A stretch of 64,000 nt of DNA from Caulobacteraceae bacterium. Lineage in GTDB: Bacteria > Pseudomonadota > Alphaproteobacteria > Caulobacterales > Aquidulcibacteraceae. Shown here in pieces: positions 11,731-22,375 of this stretch; position 1 is the first letter of the stretch; each line of letters begins with the position of its first letter. The stretch lies in assembly GCA_009773335.1 (NCBI GenBank), contig WRPF01000001.1, positions 62,001 to 126,000 of the forward strand. The letters run 5' to 3'. The notes under the pieces are model-generated. The model did not search any database. It saw only the letters and a list, made by a program, of their open reading frames with translations, and was not told where the DNA came from. Both the position numbers and the translations under genes were made by a program.

Positions 11731-12305
11731 GCGACCACGCCCGCGGCGACGAGGAAATTGCGGAGCAGTGCGTGGCCGTGCTCGGAGGCGATGGACTCCG
11801 GGTGGAACTGCACGCCGAAGATGGGGCGTGTCTTGTGGCTCAGCCCCATCACTTCGCCGTCGGCGGTTTCGGCGTCGATATTGAGTACGTCGGGGAACGT
11901 ATCGCGGGCTACGGCGAGGCTGTGATAGCGCGTTCCCTCAAATGCGGCGGGAAGTCCCGCAAACAGGCCGCGTCCATGGGAGCGGATAGTCGACAACTTG
12001 CCGTGCATGATCGCGCCGGCGCGCACGACATCGCCGCCAAACGCCTGGCCGATCGCCTGATGACCGAGGCAGACGCCGAGGATCGGCATGTTCTCCGGCG
12101 CAGCGGCGATCAGATCGAGGCAGATGCCGGCCTCGTTCGGCGTACACGGGCCCGGCGACAGGATGATCGCCTGCGGTTTGAGGGCGAGCGCGTCCGCGAC
12201 AGTGATCTTGTCGTTGCGACGCACGACCACGTCTGCGCCGAGTTCCTCGAGGTAATGCACGAGGTTGTAGGTGAAGCTGTCGTAGTTATCGATCATCAGG
12301 ATCAT
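11727..12305 (-). CDS. trpG: anthranilate synthase component II (glutamine amidotransferase)
   Basis: TrpG supplies ammonia from glutamine to TrpE. It is a class I amidotransferase of 192 residues. The nucleophile is C79 in LGVCLGHQAIGQAFGG, and the catalytic His-Glu pair is in VQFHPESIASEHG. The N-terminus MILMIDNYDSFTYNLVHYLE fixes the start at 12305; the ORF-track extension to 12473 overlaps trpE. The gap to trpE is 37 bp. Confidence 0.97.
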   Translation of the reverse strand: MILMIDNYDSFTYNLVHYLEELGADVVVRRNDKITVADALALKPQAIILSPGPCTPNEAGICLDLIAAAPENMPILGVCLGHQAIGQAFGGDVVRAGAIMHGKLSTIRSHGRGLFAGLPAAFEGTRYHSLAVARDTFPDVLNIDAETADGEVMGLSHKTRPIFGVQFHPESIASEHGHALLRNFLVAAGVVA

Positions 12306-12342
12306 GGCGCAGTCTTTCAATGCTGGTGGAGACAAGGGCGGA

Positions 12343-13851
12343 TCAGGTGAATCGCCACGCCTCCGCCGCCGCGCGGAACAGCGCGCGCGCCTTGTGCACC
12401 GTCTCTTCCCATTCCAGTTGCGGGTCGCTGTCGAGAACCACGCCACCGCCAGCCTGCACGTGCAACATGCCATCCTTCACGATGCCGGTGCGCAGGGCGA
12501 TACAGGTGTCGAGATCACCCGCAGCCGAAATGTAGCCGACGCCGCCGCCGTAGACGCCGCGGCGGTGCTTTTCCAGTTCGTCGATGATCTCCATGGCGCG
12601 CACCTTCGGCGCGCCGGAAACCGTGCCCGCCGGGTGCCCGGCGAAGAGCGCATCCAGCGCATCCAGCTCCGGCTTGAGCTTGCCCTCCACGTTGGAGACG
12701 ATGTGCATGACGTGGCTGTAGCGCTCGACATGGAACTGCTGCGTCACGCGCACGCCGCCGTCCTTGTTCGATTGCCGCTTCGTGGTCGCCACGCGGCCGA
12801 CGTCGTTGCGGCCGAGATCGAGCAACATGAGGTGTTCGGAGCGTTCCTTCGGATCGGCGAGCAGCTCCTCTTCGAGAGCGGCGTCCTCGGCCGGCGTCTT
12901 GCCGCGCGGGCGGGTGCCGGCGATGGGACGTATTGTCACTACGCCGTCGCGCACGCGCACCAGGATCTCCGGCGACGAGCCGACGACAGCGAACCCGTTG
13001 AACTGGAGATAGAAGAGAAACGGTGAGGGGTTGATGCGACGCAGCGCACGATAAAGCGCAAGCGGGGATTCGGGCAGCGGCGCAGAAAAGCGCTGGCTCG
13101 GCACGACCTGGAATATGTCGCCGGCGCTGGCGTATGCCCGCGCGCGTTCCACCATGTCGCGATACTCGGCAGGCGTTGTGTTGGATATCGGCTCGGCGCG
13201 CGATGCAGGGGCGGAGCCTACCGGGCGGGTCGCCGGCAGCCGCGATTCCAGCGCATCCACGGCGCGCGTCAGGCGAGCCGTAGCCTCATCGTAGGCGCTC
13301 GTCGCGGAACCGGGCCGGGCGACAGTCACGAATGTGATTTCACTCGCGACGTTGTCGAACACCGCCACGATCGTCGGGCGCACCATCAGCGCTTCTGGCA
13401 ACGCCAAGGGATCGGGCGCCGTATCGGGTAGTTTCTCGACATACCGCACCATGTCGTAGCTGAGGTAGCCAAACAGGCCGGCGGAGGGCGGCGGGAGTGT
13501 CGGCGGTATCTGTGCGGCGCTCTCGGTGACGATGCGCCGGAACGCCTCAAGCGGCGGCTCATCCATCGTGGCGAAATCCGCGTCGTCGAAACCGCCGGCG
13601 CTGCGTTCTGCCCGACCGTCACGAATGCGGAACACGAGATCGGGCGCGAGGCCGATGATCGAGTAGCGCCCCCGCCAATCGCCGCCCTGCACAGACTCAA
13701 GCAGGAACGTCCCCGGCACGTCGGACCCCAGTTTCAACAGCGCTGAAACTGGGGTCTCCAGATCGCTAACGCGCCGCGTCCATATGAGCTGCGCGCGACC
13801 TTCCGCCAGGCCCGCGTCGACGACTTCGCGCGCGGGCTCGATAGCGATCAT
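12343..13851 (-). CDS. trpE: anthranilate synthase component I
   Basis: TrpE converts chorismate plus ammonia to anthranilate, the committed step of tryptophan synthesis. The 502-residue chorismate-binding enzyme has ERARAYASAGDIFQVVPSQR, the active-site motif IAGTRPRGKTPAEDAALE, DLGRNDVGRV and AGTVSGAPKVRAMEII. The N-terminal part has LLESVQGGDWRGRYS, matching the usual tryptophan feedback site LLES. The ATG overlaps the ppiD stop (ATGA), so there is no room for a leader peptide or attenuator directly in front of trpE. Confidence 0.97.
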   Translation of the reverse strand: MIAIEPAREVVDAGLAEGRAQLIWTRRVSDLETPVSALLKLGSDVPGTFLLESVQGGDWRGRYSIIGLAPDLVFRIRDGRAERSAGGFDDADFATMDEPPLEAFRRIVTESAAQIPPTLPPPSAGLFGYLSYDMVRYVEKLPDTAPDPLALPEALMVRPTIVAVFDNVASEITFVTVARPGSATSAYDEATARLTRAVDALESRLPATRPVGSAPASRAEPISNTTPAEYRDMVERARAYASAGDIFQVVPSQRFSAPLPESPLALYRALRRINPSPFLFYLQFNGFAVVGSSPEILVRVRDGVVTIRPIAGTRPRGKTPAEDAALEEELLADPKERSEHLMLLDLGRNDVGRVATTKRQSNKDGGVRVTQQFHVERYSHVMHIVSNVEGKLKPELDALDALFAGHPAGTVSGAPKVRAMEIIDELEKHRRGVYGGGVGYISAAGDLDTCIALRTGIVKDGMLHVQAGGGVVLDSDPQLEWEETVHKARALFRAAAEAWRFT

Positions 13852-15764
13852 TTTTCCGCGCCCTCTTCAGTGGCTTTGCCCACGAGACGGTCGATCAGTG
13901 GCTGGTTGAGCCGTATGCGCGCATCCCGCTTCGCCACGGCCTGAACTGTCGCAAGCGTATCGTCGGCGAGCATCGACCCCAGGGACTGACGCGCCTGTTC
14001 AAGCATCTGAGGATCACTTGCGGGATCCGCGCGTTCGATCGACTCGATCTGTGCGATGAAGAGCACCGCGCCGCCGGGACCACCGGCGCCTGTCACTACG
14101 TCACCCTGGCGTCCACTGAAGACGGCGCCCATAAGTTGCGGGGAGGGGCCGCCCTGGCCAGCCATGCGGCGATCCAGAGTCTGCGATGTCGTCACCATCG
14201 CCACGCGTTGCGCGCGCGCCGCATCGATGAACTTCGCGCCGCCCGCGACTGCGGTCCGGATGTCCTCGGCGATCTTGCGCATGCCTTCGCCGATCTTCTG
14301 CATACGCCAGGCGTATGCGACCCGGTCTCGCACCTGCGCGAGCGGCGGCGGCCCCGAGGGACGCACAATGTCGATGCGGATCAGGTAGGAGCCGCCCTGA
14401 TCGGTCGAGGTCCAGTCGGTGGGGTCGCCTTCTCCGGCGGCAAACGCGGCCTGCACGAGTTCCGGGCGGTCAAGGATGGATGATTCAGGTTGACCGGCAG
14501 CACTCAGGCCGCGTGCGTCGATGAGCGGGATCTTCGAGACCGTGAGTCCCGACTGCGCGGCGGCGTCTTCCAGCGCGGCGCCGCCAGCGCGAATGTCGTC
14601 AAACTTCTCGACGGCGTCGTTCATCAGCGTCTGCGCTTCTTCCTGGGCAAGCTCAGCCCGCAATCCGGCCCGCACATCCTCAAGCGTCGGCGTAGCGCCG
14701 GCCACGATCCCGGTGACGCGTGCGATCGACCAGGTCACACCCTGAACCGGCGCGGTGACCTGTCCGGCGGGCGTGGCGAACACCGCATCGCCGATGCGCG
14801 AGTCAGGCGCTTCGGTCTTGGCCTTCTGGGAGAACTCCAGAACCTGAAGGTTGAGCGCGCCAGCGACGGCTTGTGGCGCTTCACCTGCGCCGAGGCGGCG
14901 TCCCGCTTGTTCCGCGACTGCCCGATCCTTGGCGCCGCTGAGCAAGATGAACGAGCGCTTTTCGGGCGTGACCAGTTGCGCTTTGCGGAACTGGAAGAGC
15001 TCGACGATTTTGTCTTCAGACACTTCCACACGCGCTGCGAAATCCGCCGGTTCTGCTGTGATGACCGTGAACGCGCGGTACTCCGGCAACGCGAATCCCG
15101 CAGACTGGGCCTTGTAGAACGCCTCGATCTCCGCATCCGTCGGCGCTGGCGGCGCGCCAATGCGCTCGGGCGTTACTGCGGCGATGGAGATCGTGCGCTT
15201 CTCGGTTTCAAACGCGATCGCCATGCGGCCGAAACTCGATGGCGGCCGGATGCCCGCCACAAGCGCGTTCGCAAGCTGGCGGCGCGCCATGTCGTTGCGC
15301 AGGTCCGCCTCGTAGAAGGAGCGGGTAATCCGGTTCTGCGCAAGCATGGACGCGTAGGTGGCGGCGTCGAACGCGCCGGTCACCGGGTTACGGAAGGCCT
15401 CCGTTTCCTGGATGTCCTTCGCCACCATCGCATCCGACGCGCTGACGTTCACGCGGCGCGCAAGGCGGTCGAAGACCCGTTGCGTCACCAGCCTGTCGAG
15501 AAGGCGCATGTGCAGGTTCGCTTCGACGGCCTCCTGTCGGGTGACGGCCCTCTTGGCCTGTGTACGGGCGCGCTCGATCTCAGTGTCGAAGGCGGTGTTG
15601 AATTCCTCCTGTGTCACCTCGACGCCGCGCCCTGAGGCGACAGTGTTGGACTGGATCGGCTTGAAGACATCGTTGATGCCCCAGATCGCGAAGGCGAGGG
15701 CGAGCAGGCCGATAACGGCCATCGCGATCCATCCGCGCGTGACTTTCCGCAATTCCGTGAGCAT
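13848..15764 (-). CDS. ppiD: PpiD/SurA-type membrane-anchored peptidyl-prolyl isomerase
   Basis: This is a periplasmic folding factor anchored in the inner membrane. The 638-residue protein has a short cytoplasmic N-terminus, one membrane segment (about 13-31, WIAMAVIGLLALAFAIWGI), a SurA_N-like helical domain (about 40-190), a parvulin-like domain and a long C-terminal region. Parvulin signature residues look weakly conserved, as is common for PpiD, so isomerase activity is uncertain. I chose the ATG at 15764 (MLTELRKVTRGWIAM); the ORF-track extension to 16604 is antisense to tpiA. It is divergent from tpiA and its stop overlaps trpE. Confidence 0.88.
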   Translation of the reverse strand: MLTELRKVTRGWIAMAVIGLLALAFAIWGINDVFKPIQSNTVASGRGVEVTQEEFNTAFDTEIERARTQAKRAVTRQEAVEANLHMRLLDRLVTQRVFDRLARRVNVSASDAMVAKDIQETEAFRNPVTGAFDAATYASMLAQNRITRSFYEADLRNDMARRQLANALVAGIRPPSSFGRMAIAFETEKRTISIAAVTPERIGAPPAPTDAEIEAFYKAQSAGFALPEYRAFTVITAEPADFAARVEVSEDKIVELFQFRKAQLVTPEKRSFILLSGAKDRAVAEQAGRRLGAGEAPQAVAGALNLQVLEFSQKAKTEAPDSRIGDAVFATPAGQVTAPVQGVTWSIARVTGIVAGATPTLEDVRAGLRAELAQEEAQTLMNDAVEKFDDIRAGGAALEDAAAQSGLTVSKIPLIDARGLSAAGQPESSILDRPELVQAAFAAGEGDPTDWTSTDQGGSYLIRIDIVRPSGPPPLAQVRDRVAYAWRMQKIGEGMRKIAEDIRTAVAGGAKFIDAARAQRVAMVTTSQTLDRRMAGQGGPSPQLMGAVFSGRQGDVVTGAGGPGGAVLFIAQIESIERADPASDPQMLEQARQSLGSMLADDTLATVQAVAKRDARIRLNQPLIDRLVGKATEEGAEK

Positions 15765-15866
15765 GTTCCCGTCCGATTTTCGCAGCGGGCGAACCTTAGT
15801 GAGCGGCCGGCGCGTCGACAACGGCCCGGGCGTTCGGATCGCAGGGATATGACAGGCAAGGACCAG

Positions 15867-16625
15867 ATGAGCAGACGCCCCTTGATCGCCGGCAACTGGA
15901 AGATGTTCGGCCGCAGAGCCGACCTGTCGGAGATCCGCGCACTGTCGGCCGCCACGACTGACGCACCTTCCGACCTGGAACTGGCGATCTGCCCACCCGT
16001 GACGCTGTTGGCGGCGGCGGTCGAGGCCGCCGCAGGCTCCCGGATCGGAATGGGCGGCCAGGACTGCCGGGCAGGCGGCGACGGGGCGTTCACCGGCGAC
16101 GTCAACGCGGCGATGCTCGTCGACGCGGGCGCCGTCTGGTGCATTGTAGGCCACTCCGAACGCAGACAGGGGCACGGGGAGACGGACGCGGATGTCGCGG
16201 CGAAAGCCAAGGCCGCCATGGCGGCGGGCCTGACTCCGATCATCTGTATTGGCGAGACGCTCGAGGAGCGGCAGGCGGGGCAGGCCGCGGCCGTGGTCCA
16301 GCGCCAGATCGCCGGCTCTGTCCCGGCAGATGCGCCATCCACGGTCGTCGTGGCCTATGAACCGGTATGGGCGATAGGGACCGGTCTGACCCCGACCCTC
16401 GGCGAGATCGCCGATACTCATGCGGCCATCCGCGTGGCGCTCGCCGATGGCCGCCAAGGCGCCGAAGGGATCCGTATCCTCTATGGCGGCTCCGTGAAGC
16501 CGGGGAACGCCGCGGAAATCTTTCGTGTGAATGGCGTCGACGGAGCCCTTGTCGGCGGAGCGAGCCTGAAAGCGGCGGATTTCGCGGCGATCATCGCGGC
16601 CCATCCTGCGGCGGCTCGCCGCTGA
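15867..16625 (+). CDS. tpiA: triosephosphate isomerase
   Basis: TpiA interconverts dihydroxyacetone phosphate and glyceraldehyde 3-phosphate. Motifs are RPLIAGNWKMFG (catalytic Lys), CIVGHSERR (catalytic His) and VVAYEPVWAIGTG (catalytic Glu), with the phosphate-binding YGGSVKPGNA near the end. From the ATG at 15867 (MSRRPLIAGNWKM) the protein is 252 residues, the family norm; an in-frame ATG at 15849 would add six residues. It is divergent from ppiD, with about 100 bp for both promoters. Confidence 0.95.
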   Translation: MSRRPLIAGNWKMFGRRADLSEIRALSAATTDAPSDLELAICPPVTLLAAAVEAAAGSRIGMGGQDCRAGGDGAFTGDVNAAMLVDAGAVWCIVGHSERRQGHGETDADVAAKAKAAMAAGLTPIICIGETLEERQAGQAAAVVQRQIAGSVPADAPSTVVVAYEPVWAIGTGLTPTLGEIADTHAAIRVALADGRQGAEGIRILYGGSVKPGNAAEIFRVNGVDGALVGGASLKAADFAAIIAAHPAAARR

Positions 16626-16646
16626 CCGACTGCGGCGTCGGTCTTT
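16624..16646 (+). terminator. putative intrinsic terminator after tpiA
   Basis: GACCGAC-TGCGGC-GTCGGTC is a perfect 7-bp stem with a 6-nt loop followed by TTT. The stem starts at the tpiA stop codon. The T-run is short, so termination may be partial. Confidence 0.5.
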
Positions 16647-16726
16647 AAGTTAACCTTTCACTCAGGTATTGAGCCCGCTTCCCGCGCGACCCATCTGTGT
16701 CGTCGAGGCCCGGAGTCCCGATTTCC

Positions 16727-17485
16727 ATGCAGAATATGTTTCTCGTCCTCCACCTGCTGATTTGCGTGGTTCTGGTGGGCGCGGTCCTCATGCAGCGGTC
16801 CGAGGGCGGCGCGCTGGGTATGGGCGGCGGTGGCGGCGGCCTGATCTCGGGTCGCGGCGCGGCGGACATGATGGTCAACATAACCAGCTGGGTCGGTGGC
16901 GCGTTCTTTGTCACCAGCATCGTTCTGACGGTCATGGCGGGCGCACGCCCCGTCGATCGCTCGGTGATCACGGACGGTCAGCGCCCGCAGTCGGGGATCC
17001 ACTTCAACCTGCCGTTCTTCAATCAGGGCGCGGCGAAGAAGGAAGCGCCAGCACCGCTCACCGCGGCGCCGTCGCCAGCGCTGCCCGCGCCTCAGGCGGC
17101 GACCGTCCCCATCGGCGCGGCGGTTGCGCCGACGCCGGTCGAGGCGGTGACCCGCGCCGGACCGCTTGATCCGACGGCGTCGTCCGAAGCCGGAGTTCCC
17201 AAGGCGGCGCCGGCGGCGAGTCTGCCGGCAGGTTCGAGCCAGCGTGTCGCAGGACCGGTGGTCGCCGGTCCGATCGGGAGCGCGCAGACAAAGACCGGTG
17301 GTCCGGTTGGCAGTGCGGCGACAAAGTCGGCGCCGCGGCCAGCGGCCAATGCGCAGAAGGTTACGCCGGTTCCGATGATCCCGCTGCCCGTTCAGCCGCT
17401 TCCGGCGACTGCGCCGGCGATCGAATCGCCCCAAGCTGCAATCCCGGCCCCTGCGCCACGGGATCGGACCGGTCCGGACGAGTGA
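16727..17485 (+). CDS. secG: protein translocase subunit SecG, with long tail
   Basis: SecG assists SecYE in protein export across the inner membrane. The first about 80 residues are a normal SecG: membrane segment 1 (FLVLHLLICVVLVGAVLMQR), the glycine-rich loop SEGGALGMGGGGGGLISGRG and membrane segment 2 (WVGGAFFVTSIVLTVMAG). A tail of about 170 residues follows, rich in Ala, Pro, Val and Gly and with no recognisable fold, so the protein is 252 residues rather than the usual 75-130. I chose the ATG at 16727 (MQNMFLVLH) over the GTG at 16697. It lies between tpiA and pyrG, an order common in alphaproteobacteria. Confidence 0.92.
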   Translation: MQNMFLVLHLLICVVLVGAVLMQRSEGGALGMGGGGGGLISGRGAADMMVNITSWVGGAFFVTSIVLTVMAGARPVDRSVITDGQRPQSGIHFNLPFFNQGAAKKEAPAPLTAAPSPALPAPQAATVPIGAAVAPTPVEAVTRAGPLDPTASSEAGVPKAAPAASLPAGSSQRVAGPVVAGPIGSAQTKTGGPVGSAATKSAPRPAANAQKVTPVPMIPLPVQPLPATAPAIESPQAAIPAPAPRDRTGPDE

Positions 17486-17490
17486 TCCGG

Positions 17491-17508
17491 ACCGCCTTCG
17501 GCGGTTTC
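17491..17508 (+). terminator. weak hairpin between secG and pyrG
   Basis: ACCGCC-TTC-GGCGGT forms a 6-bp stem with a 3-nt loop, followed by TTCTG. It sits just after the secG stop and before pyrG. It is a weak terminator or attenuator candidate only. Confidence 0.35.
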
Positions 17509-17511
17509 TGA

Positions 17512-19657
<2,146 letters not shown>

Positions 19658-19790
19658 GGCATGTTCCTCCGCACCGGCGGACGAGCGTAACAGCCCATTG
19701 GGCGCCTCGCGAGCGCCGGGCGCATCCAAACCGCTATCCGGCGGCATCCATCTCAAATGCGCCCTTCGCGGGTGGCAGGAGGGTCATATC

Positions 19791-20432
19791 ATGCGCGTTT
19801 CACAAGCCATTGCCGCAGCCACGGGTCTTGTCGCGATGCTGGTCACAGGCCCGGCCGCCGCCGAAGTCCGGCGCGTCGGCAACGTAACAACTATTTCAGA
19901 AATCGACCTCAGTGGCCGGTTCAAGGTCGAGATCGTGCAGGGCGCACAGGCGGGGGCTATCCTGGAGGGCGCGCCGGACGCGCTCGAACGCCTGGGTGTG
20001 CGCTACAGTGAAGGACGGCTGAAGATCTGGGAGAAATGCACGATGTTCTGCGGTCGCCATGAGGTCGACGCCGTCATACGTATCGTTTCGCCCCGGCTCG
20101 ACGTCATCGAAGTCGCCAAAGGCGCAGAGGTCACTGCCGCGGGTGTCTACGGACCATCGCTGTCGCTCGATGTCTCCATGGGCGGATCGCTCGCCATCTC
20201 GGGCCAGTGCGAAGGCCTTGAGGCCGATGTCGCCATGGGTGGGGTGCTGTCCGCTGAAAACCTGTCGTGCCGCGCTGTCGAGGTTGATGCGTCAATGGGC
20301 GGCGCGGCGGGCGTGCGCGCCAGCGAACTGGTGGATGCAGTGGCCAGCATGGGCGGCGCGATCGCCATCCACGGCAAGCCGCGCCTCGACTCACGCGCCT
20401 CCATGGGCGGCGTCGTTTCAATGGAGGATTAG
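19791..20432 (+). CDS. secreted DUF2807 / GIN-domain protein with SMGG repeats
   Basis: This 213-residue protein has a signal peptide (cleavage probably after GPAAA) and a DUF2807-like head GIN domain, a right-handed parallel beta-helix found in many envelope proteins of unknown function. The second half carries five spaced copies of an [SA]MGG motif (SMGGSLAI, AMGGVLSA, SMGGAAGV, SMGGAIAI, SMGGVVSM) about 18-23 residues apart, as expected for coils of a beta solenoid. A clear AGGAGG site lies 8 nt before the ATG at 19791. The stop shares TTAG with the convergent tetR gene. Confidence 0.75.
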   Translation: MRVSQAIAAATGLVAMLVTGPAAAEVRRVGNVTTISEIDLSGRFKVEIVQGAQAGAILEGAPDALERLGVRYSEGRLKIWEKCTMFCGRHEVDAVIRIVSPRLDVIEVAKGAEVTAAGVYGPSLSLDVSMGGSLAISGQCEGLEADVAMGGVLSAENLSCRAVEVDASMGGAAGVRASELVDAVASMGGAIAIHGKPRLDSRASMGGVVSMED

Positions 20433-21091
20433 ACGAATCCGTCGCGTCTGGGGGCCGCATAGGCGCGCACGAGACGCACCATCGCGCGCCGTGCGTGCCC
20501 TGCCACCGCCTCATCGCCGGGATGCGGCGTCACGCCGATCATCACGTCGTGGTACAGGTTTCCGCGCAGGAGGCCGATGAAATTGTCATTGAACTCTGCG
20601 ATGTCGTCGATGTCGACGAGCCCCTCCCTCGCCAGCGCGACTCCAATACGCGTCGTGATCGGACGTCCGGCCTTGCACGTGAATTCGTCGAATACACGGG
20701 CCAGTTCCGGCATGCGCTCGGCCTCCGCCATCGCGATGCGGTAGGCCGCGATCGACTCGGGTTTCATCATCTTGACGAGGCACTCGACGGCATAGTCGTC
20801 GAGTGCCTGCCGGGGGTTCCCAAGGCGCTCGTCGCTGAATTTGTCGTCGTGAATGCCCGACTTGATCGCGCCCCAGGCGAGAAGCGCATAGAACAGCCCT
20901 TCCTTGGAGTCGAAGCGGGCGTAGAGCGTTTCCTTCGAGACCTTAGCGCGTGTGGCGATCTCCAGCATGGTCGCGCCGTGAATGCCTTTTTCGGCGAAGA
21001 CGTCGAAGGCTGCAGACAGGATTGTTTCGTTGCGTGGGTCAGACAGCGGAGCGAGCCAGTCGGGACGCGGCATGTCGGAAAGCGGGGGCAT
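20429..21091 (-). CDS. TetR/AcrR-family transcriptional regulator
   Basis: This is a 220-residue one-component repressor. The N-terminal HTH is typical: ILSAAFDVFAEKGIHGATMLEIATRAKVSKETLYARFDSKE (first about 70 residues). The C-terminal helical ligand-binding domain gives no clue to its ligand. A second in-frame ATG six codons in (MPRPDW) is also possible. It is divergent from the DUF2855 gene; the intergenic region holds two palindromes spaced 20 bp centre to centre, which it probably binds. The likely target is therefore the DUF2855 gene and perhaps its own gene. Confidence 0.9.
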   Translation of the reverse strand: MPPLSDMPRPDWLAPLSDPRNETILSAAFDVFAEKGIHGATMLEIATRAKVSKETLYARFDSKEGLFYALLAWGAIKSGIHDDKFSDERLGNPRQALDDYAVECLVKMMKPESIAAYRIAMAEAERMPELARVFDEFTCKAGRPITTRIGVALAREGLVDIDDIAEFNDNFIGLLRGNLYHDVMIGVTPHPGDEAVAGHARRAMVRLVRAYAAPRRDGFV

Positions 21092-21111
21092 GGGAGTTTC
21101 AGCCTGTGCGT

Positions 21112-21125
21112 GTACTATCCAGTAC
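21112..21125. promoter_or_regulatory. TetR operator 1 (putative)
   Basis: GTACTATCCAGTAC is an inverted repeat (GTACT-N4-AGTAC) 21 bp from the tetR start codon. Its centre is exactly 20 bp from that of operator 2. Assignment to the adjacent TetR protein is inference from position and symmetry. Confidence 0.6.
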
Positions 21126-21131
21126 GCGTAT

Positions 21132-21145
21132 GTACCGCTCGGTAC
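21132..21145. promoter_or_regulatory. TetR operator 2 (putative)
   Basis: GTACCGCTCGGTAC is a perfect 6-bp palindrome with a 2-bp centre and shares GTAC-N6-GTAC with operator 1. It lies about 65 bp upstream of the DUF2855 gene start. Two sites two helical turns apart suggest two dimers bound on the same DNA face. Confidence 0.65.
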
Positions 21146-21210
21146 GCCCTAGCGTCAAGGCTACCGCTGCATCCGTCAGTCTGGTTCAGTCCGAACAAAG
21201 GGAGGCCATG

Positions 21211-22278
21211 ATGACGGAAGTGAAAGATTTTCTGGTCGACAAGAGCGCGCTGCGGCTCAACCGTTTTGCATCTGCGGACGCGATCCCGGGAGAGGGGCAG
21301 GCGCTCCTGCGGCTCGACCGTTTTGCGCTGACCTCCAACAACGTCACCTACGCCGCCATCGGCGAGCAGTTCGGCTACTGGAAATTTTTTCCCGCGCCGG
21401 CGCCGAACGGGCGCGTGCCTGTCTGGGGCTTCGCCGACGTCGTGGAGTCAAAATGCGCTGATGTCGCTGTCGGGGAACGGATCTGGGGTTACTATCCAAT
21501 AGCGACGCATCTCGTCGTCACGCCGATGCGGGTGAATACGCGCGGATTTGTCGACGGCGCCGCGCACCGCGTCAGCCTGCCGCCGGTCTACAACCAGTAT
21601 GAGCGCGTTGCGGCGGACCCTGCGTACAGGCGCGAGCATGAAGGCCACATCGCGCTCTTCCGTCCGCTCTTCGTCACGGGCTTCCTGATTGACGATTTCC
21701 TCGATGAAAGCGGGTTTTTCGGCGCGCGCCGGGTGATGCTGTCGAGCGCATCGTCGAAGACGGCGCTCGGTCTGGCGAAATGCCTCAAGGATCGCGCCGG
21801 CGTGGAAGTCATCGGCCTGACGTCAGCGCGCAACGCGGAGTTCGTGCGCAAGATTGGCTATTACGACCGCGTCGTCAGCTACGAGCGCCTGGGCGAACTA
21901 CCGAATGATCAACCCGCGCTGCTCGTCGACATGGCTGGCGATGCGCCGTTGATCGACGCGCTGGCGCACCGCTTGGGCGATGCGTTCGTCTACAACTGCA
22001 TGGTCGGCGGCACGCACTGGGAGACAGGCGCGCGCGCGACCGAGGGGCCGCCGCGCACACTTTTCTTCGCGCCCGACCGCATCATGAAGCGCAACAAGGA
22101 CTGGGGGGCGGACGGCTTCGCCGCCCGGTATGCAACCGCCTGGTCAGGCTTCCTCGATTCCACCGCCGGTTGGCTGAAGATCATCGAGAAGAGCGGGGAG
22201 GAGGCGGTAAGCGACGCTTGGCGGGCGCTTCTGGACGGGCAGGCCCGCCCTGAGGAAGGGTACGTCCTGCGGGTCTGA
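21211..22278 (+). CDS. DUF2855 family protein, MDR-like
   Basis: This 355-residue protein matches my memory of DUF2855, a family without known function. Its N-terminal half (GQALLRLDRFALTSNNVTYAA, VPVWGFADVVES) resembles the GroES-like domain of medium-chain dehydrogenases. The later segment RRVMLSSASSKTALGLAKCL occupies the place of the NAD(P)-binding motif but is not a canonical GxGxxG. An oxidoreductase role is inference only. The GGGAGG site has better spacing (5 nt) to the ATG at 21211 than to the ATG at 21208. It is divergent from tetR across two operators and is probably under its control. Confidence 0.72.
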   Translation: MTEVKDFLVDKSALRLNRFASADAIPGEGQALLRLDRFALTSNNVTYAAIGEQFGYWKFFPAPAPNGRVPVWGFADVVESKCADVAVGERIWGYYPIATHLVVTPMRVNTRGFVDGAAHRVSLPPVYNQYERVAADPAYRREHEGHIALFRPLFVTGFLIDDFLDESGFFGARRVMLSSASSKTALGLAKCLKDRAGVEVIGLTSARNAEFVRKIGYYDRVVSYERLGELPNDQPALLVDMAGDAPLIDALAHRLGDAFVYNCMVGGTHWETGARATEGPPRTLFFAPDRIMKRNKDWGADGFAARYATAWSGFLDSTAGWLKIIEKSGEEAVSDAWRALLDGQARPEEGYVLRV

Positions 22279-22375
22279 CACGATATTCGCGGGTTGCCTT
22301 TCGGGGGCGCTTGTCCCATAAGCCCCGCTTTCCCGCGCGGACCACTCGTCCGACGCGCACTGGAGCTTTCCGGCC

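Noticed and set aside
14490-15635. 381-aa plus-strand ORF antisense to ppiD
   Set aside because: Arg-rich shadow without domains; ppiD has signal-anchor and operon context.
16644-16655. TTAAGTTAACC before secG as a CtrA site
   Set aside because: The two TTAA halves are only one base apart; at best a lone half-site.
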